A stretch of 64,000 nt of DNA from Cloacibacterium sp047601505. Lineage in GTDB: Bacteria; Bacteroidota; Bacteroidia; Flavobacteriales; Weeksellaceae. Location: positions 868,001 through 932,000 of the forward strand of contig NZ_JASGJD010000001.1 of NCBI RefSeq assembly GCF_047601505.1. The letters run 5' to 3'. The notes beneath the pieces were generated by a model that searched no databases, was not told where the DNA came from, and saw only the letters and a program-made list of their open reading frames with translations. Numbering within the stretch: position 1 is the stretch's first letter; each line of letters begins with the position of its first letter. Of the stretch, positions 17,701-24,795 are shown piece after piece. Made by a program: the position numbers and the translations under genes.

Positions 17701-18110
17701 AATTTGACAGAATTACAGAACGTGGCGGAGTTTTGGGAGCAATGGAAACGATGTATCAACGAAGTAAAATTCAAGAAGAAAGTATGCATTATGAATGGTT
17801 GAAACATACGGGAGAATATCCAATTATAGGTGTTAATACTTTCCTTGGAAAAGACGGTTCGCCAACGGTTTTACCAGGCGAAGTGATTCGTTCTACCGAA
17901 GAAGAAAAGCAGTTGCAAATTCAGAATCTAGAAAATTTCCAAAAATCTAATGAAGATAAAGCCTTAATATGGCTTCAAAAATTGCAATTGGCAGCTATCA
18001 ATCAACAAAATTTATTTGAAGTAATGATGGAAGCGGTGAAATATTGCAGTCTCGGACAAATTACCAACGCGCTGTTTGAAGTGGGAGGAAAATATAGAAG
18101 GAATATGTAA
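14721..18110 (+). CDS. icmF: Fused isobutyryl-CoA mutase (B12-dependent)
   Basis: This 1129-residue enzyme interconverts isobutyryl-CoA and n-butyryl-CoA with adenosylcobalamin. Its order is that of IcmF: a B12-binding domain (residues 12-140; DGHDAAINIMRRM carries the cobalt-ligand histidine), a MeaB-like G-protein chaperone with P-loop GTGGAGKS at 203-210, a linker, then the mutase barrel from about 550. F575 (GIYPFKR) and Q778 (ILKEDQAQN) occupy places where methylmalonyl-CoA mutases have Tyr and Arg, which favours IcmF over Mcm; this alignment is from memory. Residues 404-412 (SFDSAQRDN) are encoded by a dispersed repeat word. Confidence 0.9.
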   Translation: MSIQKYQPKNKVRVVTAASLFDGHDAAINIMRRMIQSTGCEVIHLGHDKSAEEVVNTAIQEDANAIALTSYQGGHNEYFKYIYDLLRKKNSPQIKIFGGGGGVILPEEIKDLMKYGIDRIYSPDDGREMGLQGMIDDLVQKSDFATGESISVEDLDKVSFEDSKTIAQVISAVENFSDKKLDLVKEIDERTKNLNIPIVGITGTGGAGKSSLTDELVRRFLRSNLDKKIAIISVDPSKKKTGGALLGDRIRMNSINDKRVYMRSMATRENNVSVSPYIHSALNILKLAHPDIIILETSGIGQSGSEITEIADVSMYVMTPEYGASTQLEKIDMLDYADLIALNKSDKRGALDALQAVRKQYQRNHTLFEQPLEAMPVFSTKASQFNDWGTTEVYNALIEKLNESFDSAQRDNVLFNKYEEQNVSEDATIIPPKRVRYLSEIVDNNKNYDKEVEEQALIAKKMYLIDGAKALIDGDEHTKDTLEKVFLKTKKELSEENRLFLQGWKNFKEEMKQDTFTYLVRGKEIKVETKYESLSHLKIPKISLPKFQDWGDLVRWKGQENVPGAFPFTAGIYPFKRTGEDPTRMFAGEGGPERTNRRFHYVSAEMPAKRLSTAFDSVTLYGQDPALPPDIYGKIGNAGVSIATLDDAKKLYSGFDLIDAMTSVSMTINGPAPMILAFFMNAAIDQNVEKYINQVEVKADFEKKLEDILKKKFDNKGLKRPVYNGDLPESNNGLGLKLLGLTGDEILDAETYQKIKNETIATVRGTVQADILKEDQAQNTCIFSTEFALRLMGDVQEYFIQNKVRNFYSVSISGYHIAEAGANPISQLAFTLANGFTYVEYYLSRGMNINDFAPNLSFFFSNGIDPEYAVIGRVARRIWAKAMKLKYGADERSQMLKYHIQTSGRSLHAQEIDFNDIRTTLQALYAIYDNCNSLHTNAYDEAITTPTEESVRRAMAIQLIINKELGLAKNENPLQGSFIIEELTDLVEEAVYAEFDRITERGGVLGAMETMYQRSKIQEESMHYEWLKHTGEYPIIGVNTFLGKDGSPTVLPGEVIRSTEEEKQLQIQNLENFQKSNEDKALIWLQKLQLAAINQQNLFEVMMEAVKYCSLGQITNALFEVGGKYRRNM
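15932..15954. repeat. Dispersed repeat word inside the icmF coding sequence
   Basis: The 23 bases beginning CTTCGACTCCGCTCA and ending TGACA match the intergenic sequence at 34482-34504 at about 20 positions; the inverted form is at 34371-34393. It is in frame, encoding residues 404-411 of IcmF, between the G-domain and the linker. Confidence 0.75.
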
Positions 18111-18175
18111 TAAATCACAATTATTATTTTTAATTCTATTTTTGAAATAAATATCTTTACAAAAAAATTAAAACA

Positions 18176-18838
18176 ATGAAAAAAATTCTACTATTACTTA
18201 CTATTTCAATTATTTCAATGAGTTGTGTTCCTAAAATTGCGTTAACGGCAGATTATTGGCAAAAACCAACAAAAGTTGGAATTTTACTTAATGCAGGTGA
18301 GCCTACTAAGTTTAGAGAAGGTTCTCAAGGTTTGTTAGATTTAGCTGTAACTTCTGGAGATAAATATAAAGAGGCATTAGATTTGATTGGAAAAAATGTA
18401 CAGCCAAAAGAGGAATTAACGGTATTGTATACCGATGCTTTAAAGACTAAGGGTAAAGAAGTCGTTTTGATTACTGAAAAATTTGATCCTAAAACTGCAA
18501 CTAAATTCAAAGGAGAGAAAGCTGATGGAAAAAAATATCCAACGTATGATTTTTCAAGCTACAAAAATAAATATGGAATTGATGAGCTGTTATTCGTAAA
18601 TGTAAATTATGGATTTATGATTTCTTATTATGGGATGATAGAAACAGGGAAAGCAGCATATACAGGAATCACTACTCAAATTATTGACTTAAATGACCAA
18701 CATTTGATTTTATCAAATCCAAATGCAAAACAAGAAATTTTGAAAAAGTGGAAAGATAACAATTATGAAAATTCGATAAATGGAGTCCGAACAGCTTTTG
18801 ACAAGCTGAAGGAAGACGAAAAAACAATTTTTAAGTAA
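18176..18838 (+). CDS. Uncharacterised lipoprotein
   Basis: This 220-residue protein has a lipoprotein signal peptide with lipobox ISMSC (Cys17). The mature part contains a possible beta-alpha domain; segments such as VGILLNAGEPTKF and YGIDELLFVNVNYGFMISYYGM look like strands facing an envelope compartment. I do not recognise the family. It follows icmF after 65 bases and ends before a hairpin terminator at 18905, so it may have its own transcription unit. Confidence 0.7.
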   Translation: MKKILLLLTISIISMSCVPKIALTADYWQKPTKVGILLNAGEPTKFREGSQGLLDLAVTSGDKYKEALDLIGKNVQPKEELTVLYTDALKTKGKEVVLITEKFDPKTATKFKGEKADGKKYPTYDFSSYKNKYGIDELLFVNVNYGFMISYYGMIETGKAAYTGITTQIIDLNDQHLILSNPNAKQEILKKWKDNNYENSINGVRTAFDKLKEDEKTIFK

Positions 18839-18904
18839 AATTTGGAAGTATGAATCTTTTTTTTAGATTTTTCAGAATCTTGAAAAATTATTTTATAATA
18901 AATT

Positions 18905-18934
18905 AAGCTGTTCAGTTTTTGAGCAGCTTTTTTG
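18905..18934 (+). terminator. Hairpin terminator after the lipoprotein gene
   Basis: AAGCTGTTC and GAGCAGCTT pair with one G-U wobble around a short T-rich loop, followed by TTTTTTG. Confidence 0.75.
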
Positions 18935-18991
18935 TTTTAAACAAATATTTTATGAAGTGAAAATTTAATAGAATTTAACAATTGACAGATA

Positions 18992-19021
18992 TTGTTTATT
19001 TGAAATTCATCTATATCTTTG
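18992..19021 (+). promoter_or_regulatory. Bacteroidota promoter TTG-N19-TATCTTTG for the desaturase
   Basis: TTG at 18992-18994 and TATCTTTG at 19014-19021 are separated by exactly 19 bases, the consensus arrangement. The desaturase ATG lies 22 bases downstream. Confidence 0.65.
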
Positions 19022-19043
19022 ACGCGCTAAAATATATTATGTA

Positions 19044-20099
19044 ATGAATAACGAAAATGAAATTATAGAAGACCTCAAAAATTGGAAGGAACTTATTAAA
19101 CCTTATGCCACACCTGAAAAAAAATTGGCTAGAACTCAAATTTACAATACTTTTTTACCTTTTATTGCATTGGTAGTTGCTGCTGCTATTGTCTATGAAT
19201 ATTCAGTTTGGGGAAGTGTTTTAATTTCTGTTTTGGCAGGATTATTTTTAACCAGAGTTTTTATTATTCAGCACGATTGCGGTCATCAATCTTTTTTCCC
19301 AGATAGAAAATTGAATGATACAATGGGGTTTATTTCTAGTTTGGTAACATGTATTCCTTATAAATATTGGGCTCGTTCTCACAATCATCATCATGCACAT
19401 CAAGGGCAATTAGACACCAGAACGATTGGAGATGTTACTTTGCTAACGGTAAAAGAATATCAAGAACTTACCAGTTGGGGGAAATTGAAATACAGAATTT
19501 ATCGTTCGGTTCCTGTGATGTTTATTATTGGACCGGTTTACTACATTTTTATCCACAACAGAATTCCTTTTATCAAATTTAAAGGTTGGGACAAAGAGCG
19601 TAAGCATTTGGTTTTAACTAATTTTTATCTTTTGACCTTTTATTTTATTTTGGCTTTGGTGATGAGTGTCCCGAGTTTTGATTTGTTGTATGGCATCAAA
19701 AAATTAGCAATTGTATATATTCCGGTGCTTTTAACCTTTGTTTTTACAGCAATTTGGTTTTTCTATATGCAACATCAGCACAACCCAAATTATAAAGCTT
19801 GGAAACAAGATTGGCAGTTTTTGTTGGCAGCGATTAGAGGAAGTTCTTATTATAAGTTGCCAAAAATTTTCAATTTTTTCACTGGAAATATTGGCTATCA
19901 TCATTTGCATCATTTAGCTCCGAAAATTCCTTTTTACAAATTAGAAAAATGTTGTAAAGACAATCCTATTTTCCAAAAACATGTTGCTACAATTACTCTT
20001 TTGAGCAGTGTAAAATATGCTTTTTATACGCTTTGGGACGAAGAAAATTACAGAATGGTAACTTTCAGACAATTAAAGAAAATTCCGGTAAAAGCTTAA
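19044..20099 (+). CDS. Membrane fatty acid desaturase
   Basis: This 351-residue integral membrane desaturase is of the diiron type. It has the three histidine boxes: HDCGH at about residues 77-81, HNHHHAH at about 113-119 and HHLHHLAP at about 288-295, with a further HQHN at about 243. Hydrophobic segments surround the boxes (about 33-70, 158-175, 190-240). Such enzymes put a double bond into acyl chains of membrane lipids, which adjusts fluidity. The position of the double bond cannot be read from the sequence; it resembles the delta-12/omega-6 group. Confidence 0.92.
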   Translation: MNNENEIIEDLKNWKELIKPYATPEKKLARTQIYNTFLPFIALVVAAAIVYEYSVWGSVLISVLAGLFLTRVFIIQHDCGHQSFFPDRKLNDTMGFISSLVTCIPYKYWARSHNHHHAHQGQLDTRTIGDVTLLTVKEYQELTSWGKLKYRIYRSVPVMFIIGPVYYIFIHNRIPFIKFKGWDKERKHLVLTNFYLLTFYFILALVMSVPSFDLLYGIKKLAIVYIPVLLTFVFTAIWFFYMQHQHNPNYKAWKQDWQFLLAAIRGSSYYKLPKIFNFFTGNIGYHHLHHLAPKIPFYKLEKCCKDNPIFQKHVATITLLSSVKYAFYTLWDEENYRMVTFRQLKKIPVKA

Positions 20100-20106
20100 G
20101 ATATAT

Positions 20107-20139
20107 AAATCGCCTTGTGAAAAACGAGGCGGTTTTTGT
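20107..20139 (+). terminator. Hairpin terminator after the desaturase
   Basis: AATCGCCTT and GAGGCGGTTTTT form a stem around a loop of about 10 bases, ending in a T run. Confidence 0.75.
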
Positions 20140-20186
20140 TTTTATAAGAATTATAAATTTATATCAAAAATGATTACATTTAATCA

Positions 20187-20501
20187 ATGAACGAAACTTT
20201 CAAACAACAAGTTTTTGAAATCATCAAAATGATTCCCGAAGGAAGAGTTACAAGCTACGGAGCAATTGCAAAGGCAGTTGGTTTTCCTAATCATGCTCGT
20301 CATGTAGGAAATGCTTTAAGAAATTATGAAGAAAACTTTCCTGCACATAGAGTTTGTGCTGCTTGTGGAATTATTTCTGCGGAAAGTTGTATCCCAAAAT
20401 TTACCAAGAAATTAGCTAAAGAGGGAATAGAAGTAAAAGGAAATAAAATTCAGAATTTTAAACAAATTTTTTGGAATCCTTTGGATGAAATTGGATTTTG
20501 A
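20187..20501 (+). CDS. Alkyltransferase-like protein (MGMT family, no active-site Cys)
   Basis: This 104-residue protein consists of the DNA-binding domain of O6-alkylguanine-DNA alkyltransferases. It keeps IPEGRVTSYGAIAKAVG, with the Tyr that flips the damaged base, and ARHVGNAL, with the intercalating Arg finger. In the active-site motif PCHRV the cysteine is replaced by alanine (PAHRV, about residues 52-56), so it cannot accept an alkyl group. Such ATL proteins bind alkylated guanine and hand it to nucleotide excision repair. It is convergent with recA across a strong palindromic terminator. Confidence 0.9.
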   Translation: MNETFKQQVFEIIKMIPEGRVTSYGAIAKAVGFPNHARHVGNALRNYEENFPAHRVCAACGIISAESCIPKFTKKLAKEGIEVKGNKIQNFKQIFWNPLDEIGF

Positions 20502-20520
20502 TATAATCTTGGAAATAAAA

Positions 20521-20550
20521 CAGGCGCGAGCGAAGCTCGCGCCTGTTTTT
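20521..20550. terminator. GC-rich palindromic terminator (CAGGCGCGAGC-GAA-GCTCGCGCCTG)
   Basis: A perfect 11-bp stem with a GAA triloop is followed by TTTTT. It separates the convergent ATL and recA genes. Its base composition and GAA loop resemble the REP-like palindromes flanking the transposase at 37.5-38 kb, so it may be a repeat recruited as a terminator. Confidence 0.85.
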
Positions 20551-20568
20551 ATAATCATTTTATTTCGA

Positions 20569-21576
20569 TTAAGAATTCTTTTTTTCTTTAATCGCCACTT
20601 TTATTTTTTCTGAAAGTTCTTCTAAAAGCTCTACGTTATCTTTTAATAAATCTTTCACGGCATCTCTACCTTGTCCTAGTTTTGTGTCTCCATAGCTGAA
20701 CCAAGAGCCAGATTTTTTTACAATTTCGTATTCAACACCTAAATCTAAAATTTCGCCAACTTTAGATATTCCTTCACCATACATAATATCGAATTCTGTA
20801 TTTTTGAAAGGTGGAGCTACTTTGTTTTTCACAATTTTTACTTTCACACGGTTTCCTACAGCATCTTCGCCTACTTTTATCGGAGAACCACTTCTTCTAA
20901 TGTCAATTCTTACAGAAGCATAGAATTTAAGAGCGTTTCCACCAGTTGTAGTTTCAGGATTCCCGAACATTACCCCAATTTTTTCTCTTAACTGATTGAT
21001 AAAAATCACAGTACATTTAGTTCTAGAAATGGTAGCTGTTAATTTTCTCAAAGCTTGAGACATTAATCTTGCATGCAATCCCATTTTAGAATCGCCCATT
21101 TCTCCTTCAATTTCAGCTTTTGGAGTAAGAGCCGCAACAGAATCTATTACCACGATGTCGATAGCTCCAGAACGGATTAAATTATCTGCAATTTCTAATG
21201 CTTGTTCGCCATTATCTGGTTGAGAAATAATTAAATTTTCAACATCAATTCCTAATTTTTTTGCATAAACGGCATCAAAAGCGTGTTCTGCATCTATAAA
21301 AGCTGCAATGCCACCTTGTTTTTGAGATTCTGCAATGGCATGCATAGTAAGAGTGGTTTTACCAGAAGATTCTGGGCCATAAATTTCTATTACTCTGCCT
21401 TTAGGATAACCACCAACTCCTAACGCAATATCTAAACCAAGAGAACCACTTGGGATTACTTCTACTTCTTCTACAGCACTGTCGCTCATTTTCATTACCG
21501 TACCTTTTCCGTAGGTTTTGTCCATTTTTTCTAGGACTAAAGCGAGGGCTTTCTTTTTATCGTCTAAACTGCTCAT
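20569..21576 (-). CDS. recA: Recombinase A
   Basis: RecA forms filaments on single-stranded DNA and promotes strand exchange. The 335-residue protein has Walker A GPESSGKTTL (about 66-75), Walker B VVIDSVAALTP (about 141-151), loop L1 EGEMGDSKMGLHARLMSQALRKL and loop L2 INQLREKIGVMFGNPETTTGGNALKFYASVR. The C-terminal domain is normal. It is divergent from a histidine phosphatase gene. An inverted repeat CGACA-N5-TGTCG lies 100 bases upstream and may be an operator. Confidence 0.98.
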   Translation of the reverse strand: MSSLDDKKKALALVLEKMDKTYGKGTVMKMSDSAVEEVEVIPSGSLGLDIALGVGGYPKGRVIEIYGPESSGKTTLTMHAIAESQKQGGIAAFIDAEHAFDAVYAKKLGIDVENLIISQPDNGEQALEIADNLIRSGAIDIVVIDSVAALTPKAEIEGEMGDSKMGLHARLMSQALRKLTATISRTKCTVIFINQLREKIGVMFGNPETTTGGNALKFYASVRIDIRRSGSPIKVGEDAVGNRVKVKIVKNKVAPPFKNTEFDIMYGEGISKVGEILDLGVEYEIVKKSGSWFSYGDTKLGQGRDAVKDLLKDNVELLEELSEKIKVAIKEKKNS

Positions 21577-21656
21577 CTATTTTAAATTTTATCAAAAATA
21601 CTAATTAATTTTCTTATTTTTTGAAAGAATTTTTCCAAAATTTCTCTCTTTTAATG

Positions 21657-21664
21657 CAAAGCTA
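21657..21664 (-). promoter_or_regulatory. Putative recA -7 element TAGCTTTG
   Basis: On the minus strand this reads TAGCTTTG, a TAnnTTTG match 80 bases upstream of the recA ATG. A second candidate, TATTTTTG at 21593-21600, is only 17 bases from the ATG. The palindrome at 21676-21690 overlaps the expected -33 area of the first. Confidence 0.45.
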
Positions 21665-21671
21665 ATATTGT

Positions 21672-21694
21672 AATGCGACAAAACGTGTCGTATT
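21672..21694. promoter_or_regulatory. Palindrome CGACA-AAACG-TGTCG, candidate operator
   Basis: CGACA at 21676-21680 and TGTCG at 21686-21690 form a perfect inverted repeat. After one mismatch it extends through AAT and ATT. It lies in the 162-base divergent gap between recA and the histidine phosphatase gene, near the -33 area of both predicted promoters. The binding protein is unknown. Confidence 0.5.
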
Positions 21695-21738
21695 AAATTA
21701 TTTTTTAAATTTTTTATTTTTGTAGAATAAATCATGTT

Positions 21739-22296
21739 ATGAAAAATAGATTGTTCATTCTGTTGTTATTAGGTTTTACTCTATTAAATGCTCAAAATGT
21801 AAAAATAGATACGGTTTTTGTGGGAAAAGCAAATGCTAAAGAAATTAAAAATTATCTAAAAAATAGAGCTACTGTTTTTATTGTGGTAAGACATGGCGAA
21901 AAGGAAGATAATAGCAAAAATCCTCATCTTTCTGAAGAAGGTAAAAAGCGAGCGAAGAATTTGGCAGTATTGTTGAAAAGTGTAAAAATTGATGAAATTT
22001 ATAGCTCAGACTTTTTTAGGACAAAAGAAACTTTGGAACCTTTGGCTGTAGATAAAAAATTGAAGTTTAAAATTTATAATCCTTCTAAAATACCAGATTT
22101 TGTGAAAAATGATTTAATTTTTAATCAATCTAGAAATGTTATTTCGGGGCATTCTAATACCAATCCTGTTTTGTTGAATGAAATTTGTAAAAAATCTATT
22201 TATAAAGATATTCCAGATAATCAATTTAATGATATTTTTATCGTGAATGTTTTTAAGAATAGAGAAAAAATTATAATTTATCATCTGTTATATTAA
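21739..22296 (+). CDS. Secreted histidine phosphatase family protein
   Basis: This 185-residue protein begins with a signal peptide (LFILLLLGFTLLNAQ) and carries the phosphoglycerate-mutase-like motif VVRHGEK at about residues 50-56, where His52 would be phosphorylated. LSEEGKKRAKNLA and IYSSDFFRTKETLEPLA follow, as expected, with the second histidine in VISGHSNTNPVLL. It probably hydrolyses phosphate esters in the periplasm; the substrate is unknown. A -7 element TATTTTTG lies at 21715-21722. Confidence 0.88.
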   Translation: MKNRLFILLLLGFTLLNAQNVKIDTVFVGKANAKEIKNYLKNRATVFIVVRHGEKEDNSKNPHLSEEGKKRAKNLAVLLKSVKIDEIYSSDFFRTKETLEPLAVDKKLKFKIYNPSKIPDFVKNDLIFNQSRNVISGHSNTNPVLLNEICKKSIYKDIPDNQFNDIFIVNVFKNREKIIIYHLLY

Positions 22297-22300
22297 AAAA

Positions 22301-22327
22301 AAACTGCCCGAAAAAGAGCAGTTTTGT
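22301..22327. terminator. Hairpin terminator (ACTGC/GCAGT stem)
   Basis: AAAACTGC and GCAGTTTT pair around a 10-base loop between two convergent genes, with A and T runs on both sides. Confidence 0.7.
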
Positions 22328-22328
22328 T

Positions 22329-22838
22329 TTAATTATTTTTTGCGATGTTTTCTTCGTTTTTCTCAGAGAGTTCTGTAATTTTTGCAACGTCGTCTAAAGA
22401 GAATTTGCCTTTTATTTTTACATAAACCAAATCTTTTTCGTCTTTTACGGTAATTAGTAAATCTTTAATTACTTTGTCAGAATTGGTGTCGGCAGACATT
22501 ATTTTTATTTTAGAATCTTTACTATTTACGCTCATCAATTCTTGTAAATTGCTTCCGAAAGATTGTCTAGAAAAATTATTAACCATTTTTTCTGTGGCAT
22601 TTTCTACAGTGTAAACTTTTACTCTTTTTATTTTTCTGATAAGATTGATTACTTCTTTAGATTCTCCATCTTCTTTTAAAGCTTTTTTAATGAAAGGTTT
22701 TACCAAAAACATAGGAACGTTTACTTTTGTAATGGTAGTGTTGCCTTTTATTTCTTCGTTGTAGAGAGATTTTTCGCTTACAAAACAAGATTGTAAAAAG
22801 AACAGAATAGGAATTAATAGTAAATATTTAGCTTTCAT
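22329..22838 (-). CDS. DUF4252 lipoprotein
   Basis: This 169-residue lipoprotein has lipobox LQSC (Cys17). Its mature domain fits DUF4252 and is clearly related to the N-terminal half of the adjacent 412-residue protein: both contain EELMTVNSKDNKIKFLAANT or the parallel QELMSVNSKDSKIKIMSADT, followed by a predicted strand and a final helix. It is last in an operon headed by an ECF sigma factor. The function is unknown; an envelope role is implied by the lipid anchor. Confidence 0.83.
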   Translation of the reverse strand: MKAKYLLLIPILFFLQSCFVSEKSLYNEEIKGNTTITKVNVPMFLVKPFIKKALKEDGESKEVINLIRKIKRVKVYTVENATEKMVNNFSRQSFGSNLQELMSVNSKDSKIKIMSADTNSDKVIKDLLITVKDEKDLVYVKIKGKFSLDDVAKITELSEKNEENIAKNN

Positions 22839-22855
22839 AGTTTATTATTTTAAGA

Positions 22856-24094
22856 TTAATCAATTTTTCTAATGATAGCACCATTGCTTTTTTTGATGTT
22901 AGAATTCACTTCCGGATTGCCTTTGTACTGAACAATTGCTCCAGAACTAGCGGTAATGTCTAAGGTAGAATTTGCGTTTACTTTCGCAATAGCTCCAGAA
23001 TTTACATCTAGTTTCATGTTTTTGGTAATTAAATCTTGTGCATTACAACTTGCGCCACTATTTAATTTGAATGAAACGGTATCTGCAATTCCTTTTGCAT
23101 TGATAATCATACCGGAATTTCCAGAAAAATCTAAATTTTTAGTGTTCAATTCTAATGTAAGTACAGAACCAGAGTTTGCCTGAATAGTCATGCTGTTGTA
23201 TTCTAAATCTGCGGTTACAATAGCACCAGAGTTTATTTGAGCATTTAATCTATCATCAGAAACTTTGTTTTTAGTTTTAAAAATTGAACCAGAACTTAAG
23301 TGAATATCATCCAAATTAGGATTCTGAATGTTAATCATCAGTTTTTTGAATCTTAAATTTTTATTAGAACCTCTGTCGATAGAAACTTTCAAAATTCCGT
23401 TTTCAACTTTTGTTTTTACATATTGCATTTTGTCTGCATCAGCTATTACTTCTACTTTTCTGTCGTTTCCTTGTGTAAAATCTACTACAACACCAGACGA
23501 AATATCTATTCCGTGGAATGCTTCTATATTTCTGATTGATGAAATATTATCATTAATTGGAGCTGGTTTCTGAGTTTTTTCTTGTACGTCATTTACCAAG
23601 TTAGAAACGTCGTTCATAGTAATTTTTCCATCAAGCATCATCATTACATTGCTGTCTTCTCCGTTAATGGTAAGAAGTAAATTGTCTAGAATGTCAGACG
23701 TTGTATTGGCAGCTAAAAATTTAATTTTATTGTCTTTGCTATTTACCGTCATCAACTCTTCATAATGAAGATTTTTGAGAGCCGAAAGCATAGAAGTCTG
23801 TACTTTCTGGAAATTTTGATAAGCAATTATAGAATCTTTATCGCTTGGATTTGGTTTTTCTACCACTAAAATTTTTAGTGAATTCACTTTATTGATGAGC
23901 GGTTTTATTTTTTTCAAATCTTCATCGTCTATATTAATGTTTCCAAGAAGTCGAAACATTGGTTTTGCAATTTTGATGGAAGTAACACCTTCGGTGTCTT
24001 GGTACTGATCAAAAAGTTGATTCAGTTTGTCACTCTGCCCAAAAATATTAAGGCTGGTAAACATTAAAATGAATATAAATATTATCTTTTTCAT
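22856..24094 (-). CDS. DUF4252 plus head-GIN (DUF2807) domain protein
   Basis: This 412-residue exported protein has a signal peptide (IIFIFILMFTSLNIFGQ). The N-terminal DUF4252 domain (about 20-170) is followed by a head-GIN/DUF2807 beta-helix-like domain (about 190-412) starting RNIEAFHGIDISSGVVVDFTQG and built from short repeating strands rich in SGS, SGA and NSGA. Such domains resemble bactofilin-like beta solenoids and may make polymers or adhesive surfaces. The fusion of the two domains, with a stand-alone DUF4252 gene 17 bases downstream, suggests that they act together. Confidence 0.85.
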   Translation of the reverse strand: MKKIIFIFILMFTSLNIFGQSDKLNQLFDQYQDTEGVTSIKIAKPMFRLLGNINIDDEDLKKIKPLINKVNSLKILVVEKPNPSDKDSIIAYQNFQKVQTSMLSALKNLHYEELMTVNSKDNKIKFLAANTTSDILDNLLLTINGEDSNVMMMLDGKITMNDVSNLVNDVQEKTQKPAPINDNISSIRNIEAFHGIDISSGVVVDFTQGNDRKVEVIADADKMQYVKTKVENGILKVSIDRGSNKNLRFKKLMINIQNPNLDDIHLSSGSIFKTKNKVSDDRLNAQINSGAIVTADLEYNSMTIQANSGSVLTLELNTKNLDFSGNSGMIINAKGIADTVSFKLNSGASCNAQDLITKNMKLDVNSGAIAKVNANSTLDITASSGAIVQYKGNPEVNSNIKKSNGAIIRKID

Positions 24095-24156
24095 AAGTAG
24101 TTGTTTATTTTTTTTTAAGGTCTTATGTAATCGTAAACGATTTCATAATGGAATTT

Positions 24157-24795
24157 TTAAAAATTAACAGTTAAAAGTTTCACTGGTTCTGCTTTTTCTA
24201 ATGCGGTGTTGATGTTTCCGCCAAGCATATCAATGGCATTTTTGGTGTATTTGATGGCATCGTCTTCAGATGCAACTGGTTTTCCGTTGATGATTACGAA
24301 ATTTGGATTGTATTCTACTTCCTGTTCTGTTTTTTCTATATTTTTGTGATGTTTGTAAGTAGATTTATAATTGTTTTTTGCTAAATACTGCGCAGTATTT
24401 TTATATTTTGATTTTTTTCTTTTAATAGGTTCTGTATTTACATTTCGGGTAATTTGGATAGAATTATCGCCGTTGCTTGCAACGGATAAATCATTGGCAA
24501 TGTTTTGATTTTCAGTTGTTTTGCTTGTGTTTGTTTTAGCGATTTCAGTCGGTTTAGTAGTAATGTTTTCAGAGAAATTATTTTTCAGAATCACTCCAAA
24601 ACCAGCAATTAAAACCATACTTGCGGCAATGTACATCCATTGTTTGCTAGACTTTTTGTGCAATGGAACTATTTTAGCATCTTGAGGTTTTTCCTCAGTT
24701 TTTGCTAAGAAATCGTCAAAATTCCAGTTCATTTTTTCTTCCTTCATTTCTTGGAAGATTTCTTGGTACTTATCTTGAAAACTGTCTTTGTTCAT
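24157..24795 (-). CDS. Putative anti-sigma-like single-pass membrane protein
   Basis: This 212-residue protein has a soluble N-terminus (KDSFQDKYQEIFQEMKEEKMNWNFDDFL), one transmembrane helix at about residues 50-68 (QWMYIAASMVLIAGFGVIL) and a polar, Asn/Thr/Lys-rich outer region. Its start overlaps the end of the ECF sigma gene by 26 bases, the usual position of a regulator of that sigma factor. No zinc-binding anti-sigma motif (HxxxCxxC) is visible, so it is not a ZAS-type protein. The anti-sigma role is inferred from position and topology. Confidence 0.68.
   Translation of the reverse strand: MNKDSFQDKYQEIFQEMKEEKMNWNFDDFLAKTEEKPQDAKIVPLHKKSSKQWMYIAASMVLIAGFGVILKNNFSENITTKPTEIAKTNTSKTTENQNIANDLSVASNGDNSIQITRNVNTEPIKRKKSKYKNTAQYLAKNNYKSTYKHHKNIEKTEQEVEYNPNFVIINGKPVASEDDAIKYTKNAIDMLGGNINTALEKAEPVKLLTVNF

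Noticed and set aside
22956..23573. Plus-strand frames across the head-GIN gene
   Set aside because: The repetitive beta-helix coding sequence yields long antisense frames; the minus-strand frame has a signal peptide and domain structure.
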